A stretch of 64,000 nucleotides of DNA, from the NCBI GenBank assembly GCA_020634115.1, contig JACKCH010000011.1, positions 682,001 to 746,000 of the forward strand, read 5' to 3'. Positions 7,337 through 15,493 of the stretch are shown piece after piece (the stretch's first letter is position 1; each line of letters begins with the position of its first letter). Both the position numbers and the translations under genes were made by a program. The stretch comes from Anaerolineaceae bacterium. GTDB taxonomy: Bacteria > Chloroflexota > Anaerolineae > Aggregatilineales > Phototrophicaceae. The notes under the pieces are model-generated. The model saw only the letters and a list, made by a program, of their open reading frames with translations, was not told the DNA's origin and did not search any database.

Positions 7337-8752
7337 ATGGCTTTCGGCGAAAAATTACCCGTAAAATTATTGATGGGTGCGGCGCAGGTCGCCTCCCTGA
7401 CATGGCCGGTTGCGCCGGCTCTCTTCCCTGAAAAACTCGAAATAGACGACAATCAGGCGCTGTGGGTCAAACAGTCGCCGCCCTACACGCCGGGTGAACC
7501 GCTGCGGGGGGATATTGACGTAGACCTGGCGATCATCGGTGGCGGGTTTACCGGCGTTTCGACAGCCTACCATTTCAACCGCCGCTACCCCGAAAAGCGC
7601 GTCGCGCTGCTGGAAGCGAAAAGCCTGGCGAACGGCGCCAGCGGACGTAACGGTGGGATGCTGCTCAACTGGTTGAGCGACCATGCCGGATACACTGACG
7701 AGATGCTGGCACAGGTGTATCACATGACCAGCCAGGGCATTCAGATGATTCTGGACATCATCCAGCGCCATAACCTCGATGTCAGCCACCGGGTAGACGG
7801 CACGCTGCAAGTATATACTGACGCGGCGCGGGCAGAAGCGGCGCACGCCGAAACCGAGCAACTGAACGCGCTCGGCATCCCGACCCAATACCTCGACTCG
7901 GCGGCGCTGCAAGAAAAACTCCATTTACGCGGCGCGTGTGGCGCAGTACTTGATCCCGGCACGGGGCAGATCAACGGTGCGCAGTTGGTGCGCGGGCTGC
8001 GTCCGGTACTGGTTGAGGGAGGAGTTGAGATTTACGAAGGGACTCCGGTGCTGAAAATCCGCGAAGGCAGCACCATCACCCTGACGACACCTCAGGGCGA
8101 AGTGCGGGCGAAGGCGATTGTCCTGGGGACAAACGGCTACACCGGCAAACTCGGTTATTTCCAGGACGCGGTGTTCCCGCTGCACTCGCATGTATTTGCC
8201 ACCGCCCCGCTGACCGCCGAACAGCAGACCGGCCTGGGCTGGCGGTCATTCGCCGGGTACAGCGACGATTTGGACCGGATTTCCTACTCGGTGCTGACCA
8301 GCGAGGGGAACGTTGTGTTTGGTGGCGGCAGCAACCAATCCTACGCGTACCTGTTCAAGAACCGTACCGCTTACCCCGGCACGCCAGACTCAGCGCCGCA
8401 CGCCTTCCAGAAGATGCGTGATACGATGACGGATTACATCCCAGATACACCCTACCTGCCCATCCAGCACCGCTGGACAGGCACACTCGGTATCACGTTG
8501 CGGCGGAACTGGCTGCTGGGCGTGCGTGGCGAAAACCGCAACATCTACTATTCGGTGGGCTACTGCGGGCATGGCGTGACGCTGGCGAACGTGGCCGGGA
8601 AGATTCTCACCCAGATGTACAGTGGGGATGATGAAGCCTATCGCGGGCTGCCATTCTATCAGGCCGACTACGGGCGTATCCCGCCGGAGCCATTCCGCTG
8701 GATGGGCTACCAGTTCTTCACGCGCCTGACGGGGAAGTCGCCGCGTATCTAA
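7337..8752 (+). CDS. FAD-dependent oxidoreductase (DAO family, amine-oxidase type)
   Basis: The product of about 471 residues is a D-amino-acid-oxidase-fold flavoenzyme. It has the Rossmann FAD motif DLAIIGGGFTGVSTAYHF (GGGFTG at about residues 68-73), the ALLEAKSLANGASGRNGGM segment typical of gamma-glutamylputrescine oxidoreductase-like and glycine-oxidase-like enzymes, and a C-terminal RRNWLLGVRGENRNIYYSVG then GHGV. The N-terminal 55 residues before the FAD domain include a hydrophobic stretch, as in PuuB-type relatives. Likely substrates are amines or N-methyl amino acids. ATG 7337 has AAAGG 8 bases ahead; GTG 7328 would overlap that site. Its stop abuts the first 30-bp repeat. Confidence 0.85.
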   Translation: MAFGEKLPVKLLMGAAQVASLTWPVAPALFPEKLEIDDNQALWVKQSPPYTPGEPLRGDIDVDLAIIGGGFTGVSTAYHFNRRYPEKRVALLEAKSLANGASGRNGGMLLNWLSDHAGYTDEMLAQVYHMTSQGIQMILDIIQRHNLDVSHRVDGTLQVYTDAARAEAAHAETEQLNALGIPTQYLDSAALQEKLHLRGACGAVLDPGTGQINGAQLVRGLRPVLVEGGVEIYEGTPVLKIREGSTITLTTPQGEVRAKAIVLGTNGYTGKLGYFQDAVFPLHSHVFATAPLTAEQQTGLGWRSFAGYSDDLDRISYSVLTSEGNVVFGGGSNQSYAYLFKNRTAYPGTPDSAPHAFQKMRDTMTDYIPDTPYLPIQHRWTGTLGITLRRNWLLGVRGENRNIYYSVGYCGHGVTLANVAGKILTQMYSGDDEAYRGLPFYQADYGRIPPEPFRWMGYQFFTRLTGKSPRI

Positions 8753-8782
8753 GCGACGACCCCCTGCTAAAACCGGGCAGAT
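8753..8782 (+). repeat. 30-bp direct repeat, left copy (AAACCGGGCAGAT family)
   Basis: This 30-bp segment (starting GCGACGACCCCCTGC and ending AAAACCGGGCAGAT) matches 9611-9640 at 27 of 30 positions in the same orientation. It begins on the base after the oxidoreductase stop codon. The HNH gene pair lies between the two copies. Related sequences occur at 17060 and 19527. Confidence 0.75.
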
Positions 8783-8870
8783 ATTGAAACTTCTCGAAAT
8801 TCCAAGTGTCCGATAGAAGCAATTGCTTGGTGTACAATAGAATGAAAGCGTTTGTGAGGATGTGAAACCC

Positions 8871-9125
8871 ATGAGCGACTACACCGCGTTCGCCAGTATC
8901 CAGGAAGAAGTGCTGACCTTCCTGCTATCAGCACCTACTCCCGAACATATCATCGCCTTCCATGCGTCCGAGGCGGCCCAGGCACGTCTGCGCTATCTGC
9001 TGGATGCCAACCGTGAAGGCACGCTCAGTCTGGAGGAACACGCCGAACTGGATGAAGCCAGCCAGATGAATCACTTCGTTACGCTGCTTAAGGCGAAGGC
9101 ACACCAGGCGATGAAGGGCGAATGA
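8871..9125 (+). CDS. Small protein encoded with HNH nuclease
   Basis: The product of 84 residues is soluble and mainly helical (AFASIQEEVLTFLLSAPTPE..., ARLRYLLDANREG, LSLEEHAELDEASQMNHF). Small proteins of this kind, with the LLDANREGTLSLEEHAELD helix, are commonly encoded directly before an HNH endonuclease in cyanobacteria and Chloroflexota; their role is unknown and could be regulatory or antitoxin-like. Its stop overlaps the start of the HNH gene (ATGA, 9122-9125), which implies translational coupling. ATG 8871 has GAGGA 10 bases ahead. A TACAAT box at 8833-8838 is a candidate -10. Confidence 0.75.
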   Translation: MSDYTAFASIQEEVLTFLLSAPTPEHIIAFHASEAAQARLRYLLDANREGTLSLEEHAELDEASQMNHFVTLLKAKAHQAMKGE

Positions 9126-9544
9126 CGTACATCCCCGAATCTTTACGCCGTCAGGTCGTTGAACGGGCCAATGGATGCTGTGAATACTGCCTGTTACCCC
9201 AGGACGTTAGTCTATACACCCATGAGGTGGATCACATCATTGCGGAGAAACATCGTGGTGAAACCGTGCTTGAGAATCTGTGCCTGGCCTGTTTAGACTG
9301 TAACCGGGCGAAAGGCAGTGATTTCGGCTCGTTCGATGTCGAAACCGGCGAAATTACCTTGCTCTATAATCCGCGTCAGCAAGCATGGGATGACCATTTT
9401 CGCTTAGAAGGATCACGTATCATACCGCTTTCCCCAGAAGGCCGCGTTACCGTATTTGTCTTGAAGCTCAACGACGAAATCCGCGTCAGGGCACATCAAG
9501 CACTGCTCGAAGCAGGCAAGTACCCAGCAAAAAGGGAATCATGA
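9122..9544 (+). CDS. HNH endonuclease family protein
   Basis: The 140-residue product has a complete HNH fold: the zinc pair Cys20/Cys23 (CCEYC), the catalytic HEVDHI motif (His34, Asp37, His38) and a second zinc pair with the trailing Asn in CLDCNRAKG (Cys57, Cys60, Asn61). This type nicks or cuts double-stranded DNA with a single metal. It overlaps the small upstream gene by four bases. The two-gene unit lies between 30-bp direct repeats. There is no methylase or integrase near, so it is not an obvious restriction system. The nuclease fold is secure; its target is unknown. Confidence 0.9.
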   Translation: MTYIPESLRRQVVERANGCCEYCLLPQDVSLYTHEVDHIIAEKHRGETVLENLCLACLDCNRAKGSDFGSFDVETGEITLLYNPRQQAWDDHFRLEGSRIIPLSPEGRVTVFVLKLNDEIRVRAHQALLEAGKYPAKRES

Positions 9545-9610
9545 TTCCAGTACCCGTTACGGATTGATGGCAGTTTCCATTATTTGGACTCCAAAAGAAA
9601 CCATATATAG

Positions 9611-9640
9611 GCGACGCTCCCCTACTAAAACCGGGCAGAT
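9611..9640 (+). repeat. 30-bp direct repeat, right copy (AAACCGGGCAGAT family)
   Basis: This matches 8753-8782 at 27 of 30 positions in the same orientation. It is followed at once by TACAAT (9645-9650), a possible -10 for the HAD gene, so the repeat may form part of that promoter region. Confidence 0.75.
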
Positions 9641-9684
9641 CAGGTACAATGACGCCTATTACCGACCAGCAAAGTGAGGCTGAG

Positions 9685-10470
9685 ATGGGTTTTTCGGATA
9701 TTACTGGGGTCATCCTGGATATGGATGGGGTGCTGTGGCGCGGTGACGAGCCGCTGCCGGGCATGGTGGATTTTCTGAATATGCTGCGGGCGCGGGGGAT
9801 CCCATTCGTCCTGGCGACCAACAACAGCAGCAAAACCCCGGCGAACTATGTGGCGAAACTGGCAAAATTGGGTGTCCCAGATGTGTCGGAAACACAGGTG
9901 ATTACCTCCGGCATGGCGACGGCGGCCTATCTACAGGAACGCACTCCGGCAGGCACGCGAGTCTATGTGGTGGGCGGGGACGGCCTGCGGGAGATCATGC
10001 GCGGGGCGGGATTCACTGTCTGCGACACGGATGTGGACTTTGTAGTTGCGGGAATGGATCCCGATTTGACGTATGAAAAGCTGAAGCGGGGCGCATTGCT
10101 CATCCGGGCGGGGGCGACCTTTATCGGCACCAACGCGGATCGCACGTTTCCCACCCCCGAAGGGCTTGTCCCCGGCGCGGGCAGTGTCCTGGCGGCGTTG
10201 GAAACCGCAACTGACCAGCAGCCGACCATCATTGGCAAGCCGTATGATCCGATGTTCCGCACGGCGCTGCATACCCTAGGTACACTGCCGGACGATACTC
10301 TGATGATTGGCGACCGGCTGAATACCGACATCGCCGGGGCGCTGCACATGGGGCTGCCCACCCTCCTCGTGCTCTCCGGCGTCACCCGGCGCGAGGAACT
10401 GGAAACTGGCGACATTCAGCCCGATTGGGTCTATGAGAATCTGGCGGCGCTGCTGGCCGATTGGGGATGA
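9685..10470 (+). CDS. HAD superfamily subfamily IIA phosphatase (NagD-like)
   Basis: The product of about 261 residues opens with the HAD nucleophile motif VILDMDGVLWRG (Asp12, Asp14). It has the NNSSK segment (VLATNNSSKTPANYVAKL) typical of class IIA HAD enzymes such as NagD, 4-nitrophenylphosphatase and glycerol-phosphate phosphatases, the Lys of GKPYDPMF, and the metal-binding DTLMIGDRLNTDI. It would remove phosphate from sugar phosphates or nucleotides in the cytoplasm. ATG 9685 has GTGAGG shortly upstream; an earlier ATG at 9649 lies inside the likely promoter. Confidence 0.88.
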   Translation: MGFSDITGVILDMDGVLWRGDEPLPGMVDFLNMLRARGIPFVLATNNSSKTPANYVAKLAKLGVPDVSETQVITSGMATAAYLQERTPAGTRVYVVGGDGLREIMRGAGFTVCDTDVDFVVAGMDPDLTYEKLKRGALLIRAGATFIGTNADRTFPTPEGLVPGAGSVLAALETATDQQPTIIGKPYDPMFRTALHTLGTLPDDTLMIGDRLNTDIAGALHMGLPTLLVLSGVTRREELETGDIQPDWVYENLAALLADWG

Positions 10471-10549
10471 GAAATACCCCCTACCTACGAAAGGATAAAC
10501 GCGACAGGATGTGTGCTGCGGTACGCGGCTGTCGTCTGTTTGAGCGAAC

Positions 10550-11431
10550 ATGACCGATAACCTATCCCCCAAACCCGAACGGCAGCACCCGCTGTACAAC
10601 ATGCGGCCACCCACACCGCGTCCCGCGCCCGACCCAAACGCCCCGCAAAGACCGCGGCGGCACGTCAAACTGGCGCGCCCCACCGCGACATATATCCTGA
10701 TCGCTGTGAATGTGTTGGTTTTTGTGGTGCGGGCGCTGTCGGTGGATCTGAACTGGTCACTGCTGGATTGGGGGGCGAATAGTCCACAGCTGGTCTTGCA
10801 GGCGGGCGAATATTACCGGCTGTTTACTTCGATGTTCCTGCACGCCAGTATCTACGCACCGTCCGGCGGTTGGGCTTTAGCGAACAGCGCCCATCTTGCG
10901 TTCAATATGTACATTCTCTATGTGGTAGGGCGGGGTCTGGAGCCGGTTTTCCGCGCACCCCGGTTTACCGCCATCTACCTGCTGGGCGGCCTGACCGGAT
11001 CACTCCTGAGCGCCCTGCTGGGGGATTGGCAGTCGTACTCGGTGGGGGCGTCCGGCGCGGTATTCGCTGTGCTGGGGGCAGAGTTTATTTTCCTATATCA
11101 GCACAAGGAAATGATGGGGGCAGCCGGGGCGGCACAGCGCCGCAGTCTCATCAACCTGGGCGTAATTAACCTGATCTTCGGCCTGCTGGCGAACAGCGCC
11201 GGCAGCGCGATGCGGATAGACAATTGGGCGCATATCGGCGGGCTGGCAGGCGGCGTTATCCTGGCGTGGTTTCTCGGCCCGAAGGTCACGCTGCGCCCGG
11301 ACCCGCTCGACCCGAATACTCTGGTGGTGGACGACGCCAACCCATTTTCCGGGCGGTTAGGCGTGATCTTCGCTTACACTGCCGGGCTGGTCATTCTGCT
11401 GCTGCTCGGCATGGGGCGGACGGGCGGCTAA
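10550..11431 (+). CDS. Rhomboid-family intramembrane serine protease
   Basis: Rhomboids cleave membrane proteins within the bilayer using a Ser-His dyad. The 293-residue product has about six membrane segments, the HLAFNMYILYVVGRGLEP helix, the nucleophile loop GASGAVFAVLG (Ser168) and the partner NWAHIGGLAGG (His228). A Pro-rich cytoplasmic tail of about 40 residues precedes the first segment. The Asn of HLAFNMY fits the oxyanion position. The start has no strong ribosome site. Its 3' end overlaps the convergent DUF2304 gene by 75 bases. Confidence 0.9.
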   Translation: MTDNLSPKPERQHPLYNMRPPTPRPAPDPNAPQRPRRHVKLARPTATYILIAVNVLVFVVRALSVDLNWSLLDWGANSPQLVLQAGEYYRLFTSMFLHASIYAPSGGWALANSAHLAFNMYILYVVGRGLEPVFRAPRFTAIYLLGGLTGSLLSALLGDWQSYSVGASGAVFAVLGAEFIFLYQHKEMMGAAGAAQRRSLINLGVINLIFGLLANSAGSAMRIDNWAHIGGLAGGVILAWFLGPKVTLRPDPLDPNTLVVDDANPFSGRLGVIFAYTAGLVILLLLGMGRTGG

Positions 11432-11785
11432 CGCCTGCTGCGCCTGTTCCAGTTCCCAGCGTAGCAGGGCAAGCTGTTGGGCGGTGTCCTTGTTTTCCTG
11501 TGCCAGTCGGGTCAGCACAGTTGAAAAATGCAGCAGCATCAGCAAAATAAACACCAACGCGACGACGAAAAGGGCGCTCGGCGGGTAATAAATTCCCACC
11601 AGTCCCGCCAGCACGTCCAGCAAGGGGCGCGAGATACTCAATAAGATCAGCACCAGCGCCGTCGCCAGCCAGAGCAGCGAGTATTCCTCGCGCAGCCGCC
11701 GCTGGCGCACCAGTTCCAGCACAAACACCAGCATCCCGATAGACGCCGCCAACCCGAACAGGATCGCCCGATCAATTTCCAGCAT
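11357..11785 (-). CDS. DUF2304 family membrane protein
   Basis: The 142-residue product has three hydrophobic segments (about residues 6-24, 38-60, 70-88), the basic RRLREEYSLLWL loop typical of DUF2304, and a C-terminal coiled-coil rich in Glu and Gln. DUF2304 genes normally sit beside a family-2 glycosyltransferase in cell-surface sugar pathways; none is present here, so this one is isolated. Its last 75 bases overlap the 3' end of the rhomboid gene on the other strand. Confidence 0.75.
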   Translation of the reverse strand: MLEIDRAILFGLAASIGMLVFVLELVRQRRLREEYSLLWLATALVLILLSISRPLLDVLAGLVGIYYPPSALFVVALVFILLMLLHFSTVLTRLAQENKDTAQQLALLRWELEQAQQALAARPPHAEQQQNDQPGSVSEDHA

Positions 11786-11798
11786 ACTTACCTCTCAT

Positions 11799-11827
11799 TT
11801 GGTGACGGTGTTACCCCATGATACAAT
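11799..11827 (+). promoter_or_regulatory. Candidate sigma70-type promoter
   Basis: TTGGTG and TACAAT are separated by 17 bases. They lie 38 bases ahead of the ATG at 11866 and are the only promoter-like pair in the gap between the divergent genes. Confidence 0.45.
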
Positions 11828-11865
11828 CAGATTATCGATAGGCCGGTGGAAAAGGTACACCTTCG

Positions 11866-12180
11866 ATGCAAATTGTGCCTCGTTACAAAATACTGCTTCG
11901 CTATGATATTCGGCTGGGGATGCAAGAACCCTACTATCAGTTTATCATGAACGAATTCCTGCCGGGGATGCAGAATATGGGCATCTACCCGATTGCGGCC
12001 TATCATACCGCCTACGGGGATTACCCGGTGCGCCAGTTGGATTTTGTGACGGAAAACCTGGATACCGTGCGCGAAGTCTTTGAGAGCGAACGCTGGGTCA
12101 CGCTGGAAGACCGGTTGAAATCCTTCATCATTCACTATGACCGCAAAATTGTGCGCTACCGCGATAGTTTCCAGTTTTAA
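11866..12180 (+). CDS. Conserved hypothetical protein
   Basis: The 104-residue soluble product begins MQIVPRYKILLRYDIR and has no signal or membrane segment. The alternating strand-helix pattern (KILLRYDIR; QFIMNEFLPGMQNMG; LDFVTENLDTVREVFESE; DRLKSFIIHYDRKIVR) suggests a dimeric alpha-beta barrel, a fold shared by NIPSNAP- and monooxygenase-like small proteins, but I cannot assign an activity. Its stop overlaps the convergent gene's stop by four bases. Confidence 0.6.
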   Translation: MQIVPRYKILLRYDIRLGMQEPYYQFIMNEFLPGMQNMGIYPIAAYHTAYGDYPVRQLDFVTENLDTVREVFESERWVTLEDRLKSFIIHYDRKIVRYRDSFQF

Positions 12181-12770
12181 CCCGCGCCCTGCCCACCGCC
12201 AAACCGACTCCAATAGAGCGTGACTTCTAACCATTCATCACTGGTCTTGTACGGTTCTAACCAGCCGTTCCCGGCCTCGTAGCGCAGCGTCGCGCGGCAC
12301 CAGTCCAGCACCTGCCCCGCCACCTCCGGCGCGACTCGCCCGGACGCGAGCATGTGAATCACCAGTTTGCGGCTGTACTTCGAATCCCGCGCCAGCGCAT
12401 GATACATGAGGTGATAGAGTTCGTGGCAGTTGGCGCACACCTGCACCGTCATGGTGTTTTCGCCGTGTGTGGCGATGTCCCACAGGTGATGCCGGTGGGA
12501 AACCGGGTAGCCGCAGGCGGCGCAGGCCGTCATGCGCTCTTTGTGGGTGGGGCGGCGGCGGCGCATCATCTTGCGGTACTTGTGCGCCCGGAAGAAGTCT
12601 ACCCAGTGCGCCATAATCCCCAGGCGGGTTTCCAGGGCGGGCTGGCGGGCAAACACCGCTTCAAAATCCGCGATGATTTCCTCGGCCAGCCGTTTGCGGT
12701 AGAGATAGCGAATCAAATCCGCGAGTTCGGCGCGCAGCAGCACCTCACTCAGGTACGTTTTCTGTTCCAT
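12177..12770 (-). CDS. HNH-like zinc-binding protein of unknown function
   Basis: The 197-residue product has an N-terminal helical part followed by a treble-clef-like motif: CAACGYPVSHRHHLWD, then VCANCHELYHLMYHAL. The two Cys pairs and the HHLWD and H-x3-H residues look like an HNH or His-Me finger with the usual HxxP/D core altered, so it may be a nuclease or only a structural zinc site. The C-terminal 60 residues are rich in Trp and Arg. ATG 12770 follows a G-rich ribosome site; an in-frame ATG at 12809 adds 13 residues. Confidence 0.6.
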   Translation of the reverse strand: MEQKTYLSEVLLRAELADLIRYLYRKRLAEEIIADFEAVFARQPALETRLGIMAHWVDFFRAHKYRKMMRRRRPTHKERMTACAACGYPVSHRHHLWDIATHGENTMTVQVCANCHELYHLMYHALARDSKYSRKLVIHMLASGRVAPEVAGQVLDWCRATLRYEAGNGWLEPYKTSDEWLEVTLYWSRFGGGQGAG

Positions 12771-12836
12771 GCTGTATCCCCCCAGCGTATGGGGGTGATT
12801 ATAGCACAAACGAGCGATTTCGTCGCTGGGAGCGCT

Positions 12837-13871
12837 TCACTCCGTCACGGTGACTTTGGATAACCCCTCCGGTTTATCCACCGGATGCCCCATCACCTGG
12901 GCCAGACGAAAACCGAACAACTGCCCCGGCAGCACCGCGATAATCGGGGACAGCCACTCCGGGATATTCGGTAAACGCATCGTCTTATGGGCGAGTGCCA
13001 GGGCGGTATTATCGTTACTGATAACCAGATTTTCAGCGTGTCGCTCGTTCAGCTTTTCTAGCAGATTAACAAGTTTGGGCAGGGTCTTACCGGCGGGCGC
13101 AACCGTGATAACCGGGAACCCGGGTTGAATCATGGCAATCGGGCCGTGCCGGAAGTCCGCCTCGCTGAAACCGCTGCCGGTAATATAACACAGTTCGGTG
13201 ATCTTCAGGTTGACCTCAAAGGCAGTGCAGTAATTATAGCCGCGCCCGATGGTCGCAAACTGCGCCATGTAACGGTAGCGTTCCGCCCAGGTGCTGATCG
13301 GCTCGCTTAGGCGCAGCGTCTCCCGCGCCAGTGCCGGGAGTTGTTGCAGGGCGTCCCTGATTTCGGCGCTCTCGGTCAATGCGCCCGCCAGCATCGCCAT
13401 AACCGTCAGTTCCGCCGTATAGGTCTTGGTTGCCGCAATGCTGATCTCTGGCCCGGCCTGAAGGGAGATATGGTGGGCGGCGGTCTGCGCCATCGGTGAA
13501 TCCGGGTCGTTGGTGATGCTCAGGGTGAATGCCCCCTGTTCGCGGGCATCGGCCAACACCCGCCGGGCATCTTCGGCCTGCCCGGACTGCGATACCCCAA
13601 TCACCAATGCGCGGGACAAATCAGGCGGCGCATCATACAGCGTGTGCAATGAGGGAGTCGCCAGCGCAACCGGTAGACGGGCATAAGCGCCCCAGAGGTA
13701 CTGAGCGTAACGGGCGGCGTTATCCGATGTGCCACGCGCCGCAATAGATACAAACGCCGGGTTAAAGTCGCGTATCGCCCGCGCAATCTCGGCTACGTGC
13801 GCGGATTCGGCAGCGAGCAACCGCTGCATCACGTCCGGTTGTTCCGCAATCTCCTGTTCAAGGTAAGTCAC
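12837..13871 (-). CDS. SIS-domain sugar isomerase/deaminase (NagB-II or GlmS isomerase-domain type)
   Basis: The 344-residue product has two SIS (sugar isomerase) domains and no glutaminase domain. Marks are SIAARGTSDNAARYAQYL, VIGVSQSGQAEDARRVL, the SIAATKTYTAELTVMAML segment, GRGYNYCTAFEVNLKITE and DFRHGPIAMI, which follow the isomerase half of GlmS closely. Proteins with this layout act as glucosamine-6-phosphate deaminases (NagB-II), AgaS-like enzymes, or fructosamine-phosphate deglycases. Its ATG overlaps the stop of the ccmC gene by four bases, so both are in one operon although the functions seem unrelated. Confidence 0.87.
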   Translation of the reverse strand: MTYLEQEIAEQPDVMQRLLAAESAHVAEIARAIRDFNPAFVSIAARGTSDNAARYAQYLWGAYARLPVALATPSLHTLYDAPPDLSRALVIGVSQSGQAEDARRVLADAREQGAFTLSITNDPDSPMAQTAAHHISLQAGPEISIAATKTYTAELTVMAMLAGALTESAEIRDALQQLPALARETLRLSEPISTWAERYRYMAQFATIGRGYNYCTAFEVNLKITELCYITGSGFSEADFRHGPIAMIQPGFPVITVAPAGKTLPKLVNLLEKLNERHAENLVISNDNTALALAHKTMRLPNIPEWLSPIIAVLPGQLFGFRLAQVMGHPVDKPEGLSKVTVTE

Positions 13872-14635
13872 TGGTTCGCCCTTTCACCCCTGTTGAGTCG
13901 GTTCACACGCTCTGCCAGTCTCTCCAGCCGCACCCGCCACCAGATGAGCGTCGGCGCAAGCAGCAGCGCCCATACCGCCATGTTGAACCCGAAAGTGATA
14001 CCCATAGGTGGCGTCATGCCGAATACGTTATCGCTGTTTTGCGGGCTGGGGCCGATGACAACCGGGTGAATGGTATCCGCCCGCAGGCGGGTAATCAAAA
14101 AGGTGGCGATGACTGCACCCATCAGCACGATACCAAGCACGGCCGCCACCCGCCGATTGCCATCCGGCAGCCCATGACGCAGCATGAGATACGCCAGGCA
14201 AATGAGCATCATGACAGCAGAAGCCACCATGCGCGGGTCATCCGTCCACCAGGTATTCCAGGTTGGCCGCGCCCAGATCGAGCCGAGCAGCACATTGATG
14301 AGCGCCAGCACGAACCCGACTTCAATCGCTGCCAGCGCCAACCGATCCCAGGACGCCCGGTTGGTGAACAGATACCCTAGACTGCCAATCAGTCCCAGCG
14401 TGAAGGCGACAAACGCCCCCATAATGGACGGCACATGAAAATAGAATAACCGTTGCACATCGCCTTGAATGGCATCAGTCCCGGCATATGTGAGCGCCAG
14501 GACCAGACCCGCCAGGAGTCCGGCGGCACTCAGGATAGACAGACCAATTAACAGGTTGGGGCGGGGTGACGCTTCAGCCCCAGTCTGGTTTGCAGCCGGT
14601 CGGATTTGTGCAGGGTGTTCGCGTATTGCAGTCAT
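13868..14635 (-). CDS. ccmC: Cytochrome c biogenesis heme-handling protein, CcmC type
   Basis: CcmC delivers heme to CcmE in the periplasmic face of the membrane. The 255-residue product has six predicted membrane segments and the heme-handling stretch SIWARPTWNTWWTDDPR, which matches the Trp-rich WWD-type loop, flanked by conserved His in RLFYFHVPSIM and in DTIHPVV. An N-terminal cytoplasmic tail of about 28 residues is extra. No ccmA, B, D, E or F is nearby, so either the rest of the system lies elsewhere or the protein has another role. It is translationally coupled to the SIS-domain gene downstream. Confidence 0.85.
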   Translation of the reverse strand: MTAIREHPAQIRPAANQTGAEASPRPNLLIGLSILSAAGLLAGLVLALTYAGTDAIQGDVQRLFYFHVPSIMGAFVAFTLGLIGSLGYLFTNRASWDRLALAAIEVGFVLALINVLLGSIWARPTWNTWWTDDPRMVASAVMMLICLAYLMLRHGLPDGNRRVAAVLGIVLMGAVIATFLITRLRADTIHPVVIGPSPQNSDNVFGMTPPMGITFGFNMAVWALLLAPTLIWWRVRLERLAERVNRLNRGERANQ

Positions 14636-14863
14636 GAAAGAATTCAGTCCTTTGATGTGGATAATGGCGAACGATCAGTCGTCAACCATCTGTTTGCATC
14701 CGCCGCTGATTGATAGTTATCGAAACTCATCCACCAGGGCAGAAAGCTTGGCAAAGAAACCCTGTCTCACAGCACGAAACCGGGTTTCTGACCTTCTCGA
14801 CAGTAGTATAACAGATCGCTGTATCTGGGTCACACACCACTAAAAAGTGGCTCCATCCGTGTA

Positions 14864-15388
14864 TTACGATTCGTTGTGCAGCTCTTCGGCGACCCGTTCC
14901 GTCCATTGCCGGATTTCCTCCCAGTTGCGGAAATCGCCGTTAAAGCTACTGGGCCAGGTCCCACCGTCGTAGCGCGCCGCCAGAGTCCAGCGTTCGTTCC
15001 AATCGGTTTCTTCCAGATTGAGTTTCCCAGCGAAGGTGGCGGCCTCCCGCACTTTCACCTCGCGCAACAGGTCATGTTGCAGGTAAAACTCCAGGACGTG
15101 TTCCTGCCCGTTTTCTTCCAGAACGCGGATACACGACACCCACAGGTATACCGGATGTGCGGCCATCCTGGAACCGAATGCTTTGAGAAACGTGGAAAAT
15201 TCCGGCATCCAGTTTCCGGCGTAAATGGGCGACCCCAGAATAAAGGCTCCGTAATTTTCGATGGTGTTGATATGCTCGACATTAACGACCTTCGCGGTAT
15301 GTCCTTTTTCTTGCAGCACCTTGCTCATAAACTGCGCGATTTCAGCGCTGGAGCCATGTGTAGTGGCGTACGCCAGCAAAACATTCAT
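14864..15388 (-). CDS. Flavodoxin-domain protein (HemG-like)
   Basis: The 174-residue product starts MNVLLAYATTHGSSAEIA, the FMN phosphate loop of flavodoxins, followed by GAFILGSPIYAGNWMPEF, which matches the second FMN loop of the HemG-type protoporphyrinogen oxidase and related flavodoxin-like proteins. The C-terminal third (WNERWTLAARYDGGTWP...) differs from HemG. It probably shuttles electrons or acts as an FMN-dependent oxidase. The 228 bases upstream of ccmC hold a GAAACC...GGGTTTC inverted element (about 14755-14787) and nothing else recognisable. Confidence 0.8.
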   Translation of the reverse strand: MNVLLAYATTHGSSAEIAQFMSKVLQEKGHTAKVVNVEHINTIENYGAFILGSPIYAGNWMPEFSTFLKAFGSRMAAHPVYLWVSCIRVLEENGQEHVLEFYLQHDLLREVKVREAATFAGKLNLEETDWNERWTLAARYDGGTWPSSFNGDFRNWEEIRQWTERVAEELHNES

Positions 15389-15493
15389 CTCTTCCCTCCC
15401 TTTCCTCTCTCGGAGTTAAGGATAAGGGGCATACTCAGAGATTGACCAGTTACAACCGGCTTGATTTCTTATGACAGGTGACACTTGGTCGTT

